From: an uncultured Lachnospiraceae bacterium
GTDB taxonomy: Bacteria; Bacillota; Clostridia; Lachnospirales; Lachnospiraceae
Length of the DNA stretch: 64,000 nucleotides
Direction of reading: 5' to 3'
NCBI GenBank assembly: GCA_934339365.1
Contig: CAKRHW010000003.1
Location: 1-64,000 of the forward strand
Shown here: piece by piece, positions 19,201 through 26,460 of the stretch
Layout of the letters: each line of letters opens with the position of its first letter
Numbering within the stretch: position 1 is the first letter of the stretch
Translations under genes and position numbers: made by a program
Notes under the pieces: generated by a model
Databases searched by the model: none
The model's input: the letters and a program-made list of their open reading frames with translations, nothing else
What the model was told of the DNA's origin: nothing

Positions 19201-19396
19201 TTTCGAAGTGATGGATCGAATTGACGTTTCTGTTACCGGCAGTGATAAAATAGTTCAGATTGTAAAGAAAAACAGTGACCAGATAGCAAAAGAAGTGTTA
19301 GCTGATGAAATTTCTTATCAGGAAAAGAGTGCGGATTATAAAAAAGAGTGGAATATTAATGGAGAAAATGTTACAATATCTGTAAAAAGAAAATAA
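16214..19396 (+). CDS. ileS: isoleucine--tRNA ligase, type 2-like
   Basis: Charges tRNA-Ile. The HIGH region reads FYDGPPTANGKPHIGHVL (residues 46-63) and the KMSKS loop reads GKKMSKSKGN. GWDTHGLPVE (near 91) and the editing domain with WTTTPWTLPSNVAL (near 216) are present. The length of 1060 residues and the FYDGPP...GWDTHG blocks resemble the longer, eukaryote-like IleRS2 group rather than the roughly 920-residue type 1. The start at 16214 follows AAGGAGG. The frame is open upstream only into the T-box terminator and is not coding there. Regulated by the T-box immediately upstream. Confidence 0.95.
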   Translation: MYKKVSTNMNFVDRENDIEKFWEENHIFEKSMENRKEGEPFVFYDGPPTANGKPHIGHVLTRVIKDMIPRYQTMKGKMVPRKAGWDTHGLPVELEVEKMLGLDGKEQIEEYGIEPFVKHCKNSVWKYKGMWEDFSHKVGFWADMEHPYITYDNNFIESEWWALKKIWEKGLLYKGFKIVPYCPRCGTPLSSHEVAQGYKDVKERSAIARFKVKGEDAYFLAWTTTPWTLPSNVALCVNPEETYVKVRFTEEKKDREDETKVTKEEYVYYMAEALVEKVLGGEGKTTEILEHYKGKDLEYKEYEPLFDCALEVIAKQKKKAYFVTCADYVTLTDGTGVVHIAPAFGEDDAQVGRRYDLPFVQLVDGKGDMTKETPYAGVFCKDADKLVLRDLEQKHLLFAAPKFEHSYPHCWRCDTPLIYYARESWFVKMTAVKDDLIRNNNTINWIPESIGKGRFGDWLQNVQDWGISRNRYWGTPLPVWECECGERHVIGSIEELKSMSDNCPDDIELHRPYIDAVTIKCPKCGKEMHRVTEVIDCWFDSGAMPFAQHHYPFENKEVFEKQFPADFISEAVDQTRGWFYSLLAESTILFNKAPYKNVIVLGHVQDEFGKKMSKSKGNAVDPMEALTKFGADAIRWYFYINSAPWLPNRFHDKAVTEGQRKFMGTLWNTYAFYVLYANIDEFDPTKHTLDYDSLAVMDKWLLSKLNTVITEVDENLSSYKIPEAARALADFVDEMSNWYVRRGRERFWAKGMEQDKINAYMTLYTALVTISKAAAPMIPFMTEDIYQNLVRSVDQTAPESIHMCDFPVANPAHIDKKLEEDMEHVLDIVVMARACRNESNIKNRQPIGTMYVKADFTVSDFYRAIIEDELNVKKVILTDDVSEFTTYQFKPQLKTVGPKYGKLLNQIRTALSELDGNKAMAELNANGNLKFNFDGTEVTLEKEDLLIEMVKKEGYVSANDYGITVVLDTNLTEELLEEGFVREVISKIQTMRKEADFEVMDRIDVSVTGSDKIVQIVKKNSDQIAKEVLADEISYQEKSADYKKEWNINGENVTISVKRK

Positions 19397-19456
19397 AAAC
19401 TATAAAAAATGCATGAAGTGTTTTTTTTACAATAATACTTCAGATAGGAGGTTCGT

Positions 19457-21922
19457 ATGTCAAAGTTTGATACCATGACAAAGGATGAATTTAAGCGTGA
19501 AGTGAAAGATAATGTAAAACTTCTTTACAGAAAGACAATTGATGAAGTATCACAGAAACAGTTATTTCAGGCTGTAGCATTTTCGATTCGTGATATTGTT
19601 GTGAATGAATGGATTGCAACACATGATGAATATGAGAAAAAAGATGTGAAGACGGTATATTATTTGTCGATGGAATTCCTGATTGGAAGAGCGTTGGGAA
19701 ATATTATTATTAGTCTGACAGAGAGAGATGAAATCAGACAGGCAATTGAAGAACTAGGATTAGATTTGAATACCATTGAAGACCAGGAGCCGGATCCGGC
19801 TCTTGGAAATGGTGGTCTTGGTAGACTTGCAGCTTGTTTTTTGGATTCATTGTCTACTTTGGGCTATGCAGCATATGGATGCGGAATCCGTTACAAATAT
19901 GGTATGTTCAAACAAAAGATTGAGAACGGATATCAGAAAGAAGTGCCGGATGACTGGTTGAAGGATGGATATCCATTTGAGATTCGAAGAGAAGAATATG
20001 CCTGTGAGGTAAAATTCGGAGGATATATTAAGACTTATAACAAAGACGGAAGAGATTATTTCATTCAGGAAGGATATCAGTCTATTCGTGCGGTTCCTTA
20101 TGATCTTCCGGTTGTAGGATATGGCAATCATATTGTCAATACACTCCGTATCTGGGATGCAGAACCAATTGAACATTTTAACTTAGAATCTTTTGATCGT
20201 GGTGATTATCAAAAGGCAATCGAACAGGAGAACTTAGCGAAGACAATCGTAGAAGTTTTATATCCAAATGATGAACACCCTGCTGGTAAGGAATTACGTT
20301 TAAAACAACAGTATTTCTTTGTATCTGCAAGTTTACAGACAGCAATTAAGAAATATATGGATAAACATGAAGATATTCATAAATTACCGGAGAAGGTTGT
20401 ATTTCAGATGAATGATACACATCCAACCATTACCGTTGCAGAATTAATGAGACTGTTAATGGATGAATATATGCTTGGATGGGATGAGGCATGGGCAATT
20501 ACTACAAAGTGCTGTGCTTATACAAATCATACGATTATGGCAGAAGCGTTAGAGAAGTGGCCGATTGAATTATTCCAGAGATTATTGCCAAGATGCTATC
20601 AGATTATTGATGAGATTAACCGCAGATTTGTAGAACAGATCAGACAGCAGTATCCTGGAAATGAAGAAAAAGTCAAAAAGATGGCTATTTTGTATGATGG
20701 ACAGGTTCGCATGGCTCATCTTGCAATATGTGCCGGCTTTTCTGTGAATGGAGTAGCGAAGCTGCATACAGAAATCTTAGAGAAACAGGAATTGAAAGAC
20801 TTTTATGAGATGATGCCTGAAAAGTTTAACAATAAAACGAATGGTATTACACAGAGAAGATTCCTGCTTCATGCGAATCCACTGCTTGCAGACTGGATTA
20901 CAGATAAGGTTGGCGATGGCTGGATTACAGATCTTCCGGTAATTCATGGAATTGCTCCATATGCAGATGATGAAAAGGCTCAGGAAGAATTTTTAGAGAT
21001 TAAACGAAAAAATAAAGTCAGACTTGCAAAATACATCAAAGAACATAATGGCATTGATGTAAATCCAGATTCCATTTTTGATGTTCAGGTAAAAAGACTT
21101 CATGAATACAAGAGGCAGCTGTTAAATATTTTACATGTAATGCACTTGTATAATCAGATTAAAGAACATCCGGAGATGGATTTTTATCCAAGAACCTTTA
21201 TCTTTGGTGCAAAAGCAGCAGCCGGATATCGTCGTGCAAAGCTTACCATCAAATTGATTAATTCCGTTGCGGATGTGATTAATAATGATCCTTCTATTAA
21301 TGGAAAACTGAAGGTTGTATTTATAGAAGATTATAAAGTATCCAATGCTGAGATTATTTTTGCAGCAGCAGATGTTTCTGAACAGATTTCAACAGCAAGT
21401 AAAGAAGCTTCCGGAACAGGAAATATGAAGTTTATGTTAAATGGAGCCTTGACACTTGGTACCATGGATGGAGCAAATGTTGAAATTGTAGAAAAAGTAG
21501 GAAAAGAAAATGCATTTATATTTGGTTTATCATCAGATGAAGTAATTCGTTATGAGAATGAAGGCGGATATCAGCCAATGGAGATTTATCAGTCAGACAT
21601 GGATATTCGTAAGGTATTGATGCAGCTGATCAATGGGGCATATGCACCGGATGATACAGAACGTTTTAGAGATATTTATAATTCGTTATTAGTTCCGGAT
21701 GGCTCAGGAAAAGCTGATATTTACTTTATATTGAAGGACTTCCATTCTTATGCAGAAGCACAGAAAAAGGTAGAAGCCGCATATCGGGATCGAAAAGGAT
21801 GGGCAAAATCCGCTTTAATTAATATAGCAAATTCCGGTAAATTTAGTTCTGACCGAACAATTGAAGAATATGTAAGAGATATCTGGCATTTACAAAAAGT
21901 TTCTTTAGAAGATGAGAAATAA
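19457..21922 (+). CDS. glgP: glycogen/maltodextrin phosphorylase
   Basis: GT35 enzyme releasing glucose-1-phosphate from alpha-1,4-glucans. The 821-residue protein shows DPALGNGGLGRLAACFLDS (near 111), KRLHEYKRQLLN (near 547) and the PLP lysine in EASGTGNMKFMLNGALTLGT (near 650-669). The length is normal for bacterial phosphorylases. AGGAGG precedes the start. It is monocistronic, ending at a strong terminator. Together with malQ in this window it gives a basic glycogen degradation route; glgA, glgB and glgC are not here. Confidence 0.96.
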   Translation: MSKFDTMTKDEFKREVKDNVKLLYRKTIDEVSQKQLFQAVAFSIRDIVVNEWIATHDEYEKKDVKTVYYLSMEFLIGRALGNIIISLTERDEIRQAIEELGLDLNTIEDQEPDPALGNGGLGRLAACFLDSLSTLGYAAYGCGIRYKYGMFKQKIENGYQKEVPDDWLKDGYPFEIRREEYACEVKFGGYIKTYNKDGRDYFIQEGYQSIRAVPYDLPVVGYGNHIVNTLRIWDAEPIEHFNLESFDRGDYQKAIEQENLAKTIVEVLYPNDEHPAGKELRLKQQYFFVSASLQTAIKKYMDKHEDIHKLPEKVVFQMNDTHPTITVAELMRLLMDEYMLGWDEAWAITTKCCAYTNHTIMAEALEKWPIELFQRLLPRCYQIIDEINRRFVEQIRQQYPGNEEKVKKMAILYDGQVRMAHLAICAGFSVNGVAKLHTEILEKQELKDFYEMMPEKFNNKTNGITQRRFLLHANPLLADWITDKVGDGWITDLPVIHGIAPYADDEKAQEEFLEIKRKNKVRLAKYIKEHNGIDVNPDSIFDVQVKRLHEYKRQLLNILHVMHLYNQIKEHPEMDFYPRTFIFGAKAAAGYRRAKLTIKLINSVADVINNDPSINGKLKVVFIEDYKVSNAEIIFAAADVSEQISTASKEASGTGNMKFMLNGALTLGTMDGANVEIVEKVGKENAFIFGLSSDEVIRYENEGGYQPMEIYQSDMDIRKVLMQLINGAYAPDDTERFRDIYNSLLVPDGSGKADIYFILKDFHSYAEAQKKVEAAYRDRKGWAKSALINIANSGKFSSDRTIEEYVRDIWHLQKVSLEDEK

Positions 21923-21947
21923 TATTTCATTTAGTATTAATTAATAG

Positions 21948-21997
21948 AAAGACTGGCATTTTATTTGGAATGTAACAAATAAAATGCCGGTCTTTTT
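21948..21997 (+). terminator. intrinsic terminator of glgP
   Basis: AAAGACTGGCATTTTATTTG (21948-21967) pairs with CAAATAAAATGCCGGTCTTT (21976-21995) with one wobble, an almost perfect 20-bp stem. It is followed by TTT. Confidence 0.92.
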
Positions 21998-22070
21998 TGA
22001 ATAATCAGAGGACAGACTTCATAGGATAAAACAGGTATTTAGAAGGCAGAGGGGATAGAAAGAGGGGAAA

Positions 22071-23024
22071 ATGGAAAAATATAGAACAAAGAAAAAGCTG
22101 TTTTGTTATCTGGCAGGATTGTTGTTTCTTCTTTTCCTGGCATGTTTGATTGCATTTTTTTGGAAAAGAGAAGAGAAAGAGAATTTTGATATCATTCCGG
22201 CAGGGAAAACGATTTTTGTAAAAAATGGGAATACAACACAACGTTTGGATTTAGAAGAATTTCTGCCTTGTGTTGTTTCGGAATTGTTTTCCATTGATGA
22301 CGAAGAAGAAATTTTGAAAATGCAAATGGTTATAACGAGAACATATCTTTTAAAGAAAATGGGAGAGAATGTTTCTGCAAATGCGAAAGATTTAGGAATC
22401 AAATATCACTCTTATCAGGAACTCGAAAAGATTTATGGAACAGAGTATCTGGCCAAATATAAAAAATGGAAAGCACTTGTAAAAGAAACGAATTTAAAAG
22501 TAATCCGGTATAAAGATGAACTGATTGAACCGTATTTTCATATTGCAAGCATCGGAGTAACAAGAGATGGAAACGAAGTGTTAGGAAGTGGACATGAGTA
22601 TTTGCAGTCAGTTGAAAGTAAAGAGGATTTAGCATATAAAGATTACATGAGTATACAGTATATTACAATGAAACAGTTTGTGGATACGTTACGAGAAAAA
22701 AATCATAAGTATAAGATAGATGTGAATAATTTTTTTGATCAGTTTTCTATTAAAGAAAAATGCAGTGCAGGTTATGTAAAATCTGTGGCTATCGGCAAAG
22801 AAACTATGGGAAGTGAAACTTTTTGCCATTTGTTTGGAATTCCTTCTCAATATTTTCGGGTTGAAAAATACCAGACGGGAAAGGAACCGACACTGCGTAT
22901 GATTGCAAAAGGAAAAGGGAACGGATTAGGAGTCAGTCTTTTTGGAGCAAAAGAAATGGCAAAGCAAGGGAAAAAATATCAGGAAATTTTGGAATATTAT
23001 TATAAAAATGTTGTGATTGGGTAA
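22071..23024 (+). CDS. spoIID: stage II sporulation protein D (lytic transglycosylase)
   Basis: Cell-wall lytic enzyme driving membrane migration during engulfment. The 317-residue protein has an N-terminal membrane anchor (about 9-30). It carries the SpoIID blocks DLEEFLPCVVSELFS (60-74, Glu71 at the catalytic position), VITRTYLLKK, EPYFHIASIGVTRDGNEV and the C-terminal GKGNGLGVSLFGAKEMAKQG. The usual GRGHGVGMSQYGA is altered here to GKGNGLGVSLFGA, losing the His. The neighbouring SpoIIQ-like gene is consistent with the spoIID-spoIIQ cluster of Clostridia; spoIIID, often next, is not present. Confidence 0.9.
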   Translation: MEKYRTKKKLFCYLAGLLFLLFLACLIAFFWKREEKENFDIIPAGKTIFVKNGNTTQRLDLEEFLPCVVSELFSIDDEEEILKMQMVITRTYLLKKMGENVSANAKDLGIKYHSYQELEKIYGTEYLAKYKKWKALVKETNLKVIRYKDELIEPYFHIASIGVTRDGNEVLGSGHEYLQSVESKEDLAYKDYMSIQYITMKQFVDTLREKNHKYKIDVNNFFDQFSIKEKCSAGYVKSVAIGKETMGSETFCHLFGIPSQYFRVEKYQTGKEPTLRMIAKGKGNGLGVSLFGAKEMAKQGKKYQEILEYYYKNVVIG

Positions 23025-23062
23025 GACTATACACGAAAACAAAAATCAAAATATATTTTATA

Positions 23063-23077
23063 GTGAGAAAATCTCAC
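23063..23077 (+). promoter_or_regulatory. short hairpin ahead of the spoIIQ-like gene
   Basis: GTGAGA-AAA-TCTCAC is a perfect 6-bp hairpin between spoIID and the GTG start at 23093. It contains an in-frame GTG (23063) that could be mistaken for the start. No T-run follows. Function unknown. Confidence 0.35.
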
Positions 23078-23092
23078 AGATTGGAGTTAATC

Positions 23093-23950
23093 GTGGAATC
23101 AAAAAAATTTTTTAAGGACAAAGCTTTTTGGGGGATTATGCTTGTGTGTCTGGTTGCTATTGCGGCAATTGCAGGAGCGATCTCTCTAGACAATCACAAC
23201 AAGAAACAGATGGTTGAAAAAGAGGAAACTTCTGTTACAAATTTAGCAAAACACGAAACAGAGAAGAAGACAGAAGTGCCTGCAGCGAAACGAAAGAAAG
23301 TAACAGAACAGGCAAAAGTACAAAAAAAGATAGAAGAAAAAGCAAAGAAGAAGTCACAAAGTAGTGCGACAACAGTAAAAAATAAGACTAACACAGAAAA
23401 AAATAAGACAGAGAAAAAAATTGTAAGTGAAAAAAACAGTAAAACGAAAGATATTACATCTCCTGTTGCTGCGGCTGTTTCATCTGCAAAACTTAATTTT
23501 ACAGAAAAGGATAAATTAGTCTGGCCGGTAGAGGGACAGGTTTTAATTCCATATAGTATGGATACTACAACATTTTTTCCTACCTTAAATGAGTACAAAT
23601 GCTCAGATGCTGTTGTGATACAGGCAGCAAAAGATATGAAAGTGCAATGTGCAGCAAAAGGTGTAATCGCAAAAAAAGGAACAGATGATGAAATTGGAAA
23701 TTTTGTTACTGTAAATATGGGAAATGGTTATGAATTAACGTATGGACAGTTAAATGAATGTAAAAAAGAGATTGGTGAAGTAGTAGAAAAGGGAGATGTC
23801 ATTGCGACAGTGGCAGAACCAAGTAAATATTATTCATCAGAAGGGTATAATGTTTATTTGAAATTAACACAGAATGGTACTACGAAAGATCCACTGAATC
23901 AGTTAGATTATGATGAAAAAATAGAAAATTCTATTTTTTATGAAGACTAG
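23093..23950 (+). CDS. spoIIQ: SpoIIQ-like LytM-fold sporulation protein, apparently non-catalytic
   Basis: A 285-residue protein with one membrane segment (about 12-33), a long Lys/Glu/Ser-rich linker (about 40-140) and a C-terminal M23/LytM domain (about 150-275). The domain begins WPVEGQVLIPYS and contains YELTYGQLNECKKEIGEVVEKGDVI split over two strands. The M23 zinc ligands are missing: the HxxxD position reads CSDAVV, the YGHL position reads YGQL, and the HxH position reads NVYLKL; there is no His in the domain. SpoIIQ forms the forespore side of the SpoIIQ-SpoIIIAH channel. The start is GTG 23093 with GGAG seven bases upstream; GTG 23063 lies in a hairpin. Confidence 0.78.
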   Translation: MESKKFFKDKAFWGIMLVCLVAIAAIAGAISLDNHNKKQMVEKEETSVTNLAKHETEKKTEVPAAKRKKVTEQAKVQKKIEEKAKKKSQSSATTVKNKTNTEKNKTEKKIVSEKNSKTKDITSPVAAAVSSAKLNFTEKDKLVWPVEGQVLIPYSMDTTTFFPTLNEYKCSDAVVIQAAKDMKVQCAAKGVIAKKGTDDEIGNFVTVNMGNGYELTYGQLNECKKEIGEVVEKGDVIATVAEPSKYYSSEGYNVYLKLTQNGTTKDPLNQLDYDEKIENSIFYED

Positions 23951-23965
23951 AAATTAATAAAAAAG

Positions 23966-24006
23966 AAAGAAAAGCGGTTCTGAATTGTCAGTGCCGCTTT
24001 TCTTTA
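23966..24006. terminator. terminator between spoIIQ-like gene and trhA
   Basis: AAAGAAAAGCGG pairs with CCGCTTTTCTTT around a loop that holds a small CTGA/TCAG stem. T-rich on the plus strand and A-rich before the stem, so it can act on both convergent genes. Confidence 0.8.
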
Positions 24007-24032
24007 TGAAAACTTATTCTGAATTTTCCACT

Positions 24033-24806
24033 TTAGTTTGGAATAACTGCAAGATACTGATACATCAAAATATAGTGGCAAAAACTACCAGCCATTACAA
24101 ATAAGTGAAAAATCTCATGTGTGCCAAAGTATGGATGGCGCTTATTGAAACCAGGCATTTTTAAAGAATAAATGATGCCACCTACGGTGTAAAAAATTCC
24201 ACCGCCAAGCAACCAGGCAAAGGCTTCTTTTGATAAGGTTGCATAGATATCAGAAAAAGCAAATACGCACATCCATCCCATTGCGATATAAAGAATGGAA
24301 GAAAACCATTTTGGACAATAAATCCAGAACGCTTTAATTAATATGCCGGCAATTGCAAAAATCCAGACACTGGTACATAGAATAATTCCTTTGTGTCCAT
24401 TAACAACAAGAAGGCATACGGGTGTGTAGGAACTGGCAATCATAACAGAAATCATCATATGATCTGCTTTTTTTAGAAGTTCATTCTTTTTTTTGGATAA
24501 ATCAAACGTATGATAATTCGTACTTGCAGCATAAAGAGCAATCATGGTTAAAATAAAAATGCTGAGAGAAAAAATATGAACAAAGTCATGTGTACTGCCG
24601 GCACGTACCAGAAGTGCCGGAGTAGCTACAATTGCAAAAATCATAGCAATAAAATGAGTGATGGCACTTCCGGGATCTTTGATTCTTGGGAAAAGCTTTG
24701 GCTTTATGATAGAAATGGAAAGATTATTCCCGGGCAAGTTTGCTGCATAGGCAGTGTGTCCGTTTATTGTTTTGGTGTGAATATAATTTGTCTGCTTTGT
24801 TTTCAT
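24033..24806 (-). CDS. trhA: hemolysin III / TrhA family (PAQR) membrane protein
   Basis: A 257-residue polytopic protein of the hemolysin III / PAQR family with about seven membrane segments. The conserved zinc-site residues appear in GSAITHFIAM (near 43), NYHTFDLSKK (near 97) and GTHEIFHLFVMAGSFCHY (near 228). Bacterial members are linked to membrane-fluidity homeostasis; cytolysis is not established. The N-terminal 35 residues are longer and more polar than in many homologues. GGAGG precedes the start. It is transcribed divergently from the FMN-binding lipoprotein across a palindromic element. Confidence 0.9.
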   Translation of the reverse strand: MKTKQTNYIHTKTINGHTAYAANLPGNNLSISIIKPKLFPRIKDPGSAITHFIAMIFAIVATPALLVRAGSTHDFVHIFSLSIFILTMIALYAASTNYHTFDLSKKKNELLKKADHMMISVMIASSYTPVCLLVVNGHKGIILCTSVWIFAIAGILIKAFWIYCPKWFSSILYIAMGWMCVFAFSDIYATLSKEAFAWLLGGGIFYTVGGIIYSLKMPGFNKRHPYFGTHEIFHLFVMAGSFCHYILMYQYLAVIPN

Positions 24807-24887
24807 AATATTAAACCTCCGTTCTTAATACTTGTATTCATAGTTCTCACCGAATATGATAAGGGAAAATGTCGAAAACTCTGTTAA

Positions 24888-24904
24888 GTAGTATTAAATA
24901 CTAC
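24888..24904. promoter_or_regulatory. 17-bp perfect palindrome, operator candidate
   Basis: GTAGTATTAAATACTAC is a perfect inverted repeat with a single central A. It lies about 10-25 bases downstream of the predicted start of the minus-strand trhA promoter, a usual position for a repressor site, and about 90 bases upstream of the divergent plus-strand promoter. Confidence 0.6.
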
Positions 24905-24919
24905 ATCAACGATAAATAC

Positions 24920-24948
24920 ATACTATATCCAGAGGAACAAAAAGTCAA
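24920..24948 (-). promoter_or_regulatory. promoter of trhA
   Basis: Read on the minus strand, TTGACT (24948-24943), a 17-base spacer and TAGTAT (24925-24920). The start site is expected near 24912, just before the palindrome. Confidence 0.6.
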
Positions 24949-24991
24949 GATAAAATTAAAAGAATATAAGAAAATACTTTTTTTGAAAGAG

Positions 24992-25021
24992 TTGTCAGAA
25001 TATGTTAAATTGTGTTAGAAT
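24992..25021 (+). promoter_or_regulatory. promoter of the FMN-binding lipoprotein gene
   Basis: TTGTCA (24992-24997), an 18-base spacer and TAGAAT (25016-25021), with TGT forming an extended -10. The leader is about 65 bases. Confidence 0.6.
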
Positions 25022-25092
25022 ATAAAAAGTCTAAGTTATAAATCGTGCCATTTGCACAGACGAAGGAAGAAATGGCACAGAAAGAGGAGAAG

Positions 25093-25482
25093 ATGAGAAA
25101 AAAAATTGCATTGTCACTTGTGCTTATGATGTCTGTAGTGTTCTCAGGATGTAGCGGATGTGGCAATAAAAAAACTACCACGACGAATCGTTATATTGCA
25201 GCGGCAGGAAGCTGGAAAGATGGTTCTTATGTAAAAAAAGCAGCAGGGAAAAATGGAGACTTTGATGTAACAGTCAATATCGAAAATGGTACGATTAAAA
25301 ATATTATGTGTGGAAGAAATAATGAGACAGCTGACAAAGGAGAAAAAGCAGTGCAGACTGTTCCAGCTGAAATTTTATCAGCACAGTCTGTTAATGTTGA
25401 TGGAGTTTCGGGTGCTACAATTACATCGAATGCCATTAAAGAGGCAGTTGCAGAGTGCTTGGCAGATGCATCTGTTAAATAG
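25093..25482 (+). CDS. FMN-binding lipoprotein
   Basis: A 129-residue secreted lipoprotein. A signal peptide ends in the lipobox VFSGC (Cys20). The remainder is a single FMN_bind domain ending in VDGVSGATITSNAI, the motif at which ApbE-type transferases attach FMN covalently (Thr109 at the expected site). Such stand-alone flavoproteins can carry electrons outside the membrane or serve Rnf/Nqr-like complexes; neither is encoded nearby and no apbE is present. Start at 25093 with GAGGAG upstream; the frame is open 48 bases further but would spoil the signal peptide. It ends at a strong terminator, so it is monocistronic. Confidence 0.85.
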   Translation: MRKKIALSLVLMMSVVFSGCSGCGNKKTTTTNRYIAAAGSWKDGSYVKKAAGKNGDFDVTVNIENGTIKNIMCGRNNETADKGEKAVQTVPAEILSAQSVNVDGVSGATITSNAIKEAVAECLADASVK

Positions 25483-25510
25483 CAAATTCCCTTTGAGGTG
25501 AGATTATATC

Positions 25511-25541
25511 AAAAACTCCTGCTAAAATGCAGGAGTTTTTT
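25511..25541. terminator. intrinsic terminator
   Basis: AAAAACTCCTGC (25511-25522) pairs exactly with GCAGGAGTTTTT (25529-25540), followed by further T. Nearly symmetric, so it can work in both directions. Confidence 0.92.
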
Positions 25542-25568
25542 TGACAAAAGAAAATGGAGGAAAAAGGT

Positions 25569-26429
25569 TTGAAACAAAAAATAAAAAAAGAAGGATTGCG
25601 TTTGGTTATGGTGTGTATTGCATCATTAATTATGGCGTTAAATATTAAATCATTTGTCCGGACAGGAGGTTTATATCCGGGGGGAGCAACCGGATTATCT
25701 TTGCTGATTCAAAGAGCTATGGAGATGTTTTTTCATATTAAGATTCCATTTACAGCGATTAATTTAATTTTGAATGCAATTCCTGTATATATTGGTTTTC
25801 GGTATATCGGGAAAAAATTTACATTGTATTCTTGTCTGGTAATCGTTTTGACAAGTATTTTTACAGATATTATTCCGGGATATGCGATTACTTATGATAC
25901 CCTTTTAATTGCAGTTTTTGGTGGAATCATTAATGGTGCAATGATTAGTTTATGTCTGCTTGAGAATGCGACAACGGGTGGAACAGATTTTATTTCTATC
26001 TTTTTATCAGAAAAAAAGGGAATTGATGCATGGAATATTATTTTTGCCTTTAATGTATGTATTCTGATTGTAGCCGGATTTATGTTTGGATGGGATAAAG
26101 CATTGTATTCCATCATTTTTCAGTATGCATCCACAGAAGTGTTACGTCTGCTTTATAAGAAATATCAGCAGGAAACACTGCTCATTGTAACGAATCATGC
26201 CATGGATGTGTATAATGCAATTTCAGAAGTAAGTAATCATGGTGCAACTATTATGGTAGGAGAGGGACCATATGAACGGGAAGAAAGAAATGTCGTGTAT
26301 TCTGTGGTTTCTAGTCAGGATTGTAAAAGGGTCATTAAAACCATCAAAGAAAAGGATCCGAAGGCATTTGTAAATGTAGTAAAGACAGAACAGGTTTCTG
26401 GTAAATTTTATTTGAAACCAAATGAATAG
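25569..26429 (+). CDS. YitT family membrane protein
   Basis: A 286-residue protein with five to six membrane segments (YitT/DUF161), then a cytoplasmic C-terminal DUF2179 domain (about residues 195-280, with ETLLIVTNHAMDVYNAI and REERNVVYSVVSSQD). The conserved GGLYPGGATGLSLLIQR block (near 29) and TTGGTDFISIF are typical. Function in this family is unsettled. The start is taken as TTG 25569 because GGAGG (25556-25560) is eight bases upstream. ATG 25554 overlaps that site and has no ribosome binding site of its own, but it remains possible and would add five residues. Confidence 0.88.
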   Translation: MKQKIKKEGLRLVMVCIASLIMALNIKSFVRTGGLYPGGATGLSLLIQRAMEMFFHIKIPFTAINLILNAIPVYIGFRYIGKKFTLYSCLVIVLTSIFTDIIPGYAITYDTLLIAVFGGIINGAMISLCLLENATTGGTDFISIFLSEKKGIDAWNIIFAFNVCILIVAGFMFGWDKALYSIIFQYASTEVLRLLYKKYQQETLLIVTNHAMDVYNAISEVSNHGATIMVGEGPYEREERNVVYSVVSSQDCKRVIKTIKEKDPKAFVNVVKTEQVSGKFYLKPNE

Positions 26430-26460
26430 ACTAATATGAAAAAGAGGTTTTGTAAAAACA

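Noticed and set aside
19420..19446. Terminator between ileS and glgP
   Set aside because: TGAAGT/ACTTCA is only six base pairs and the eight-T run lies in the loop, not after the stem.
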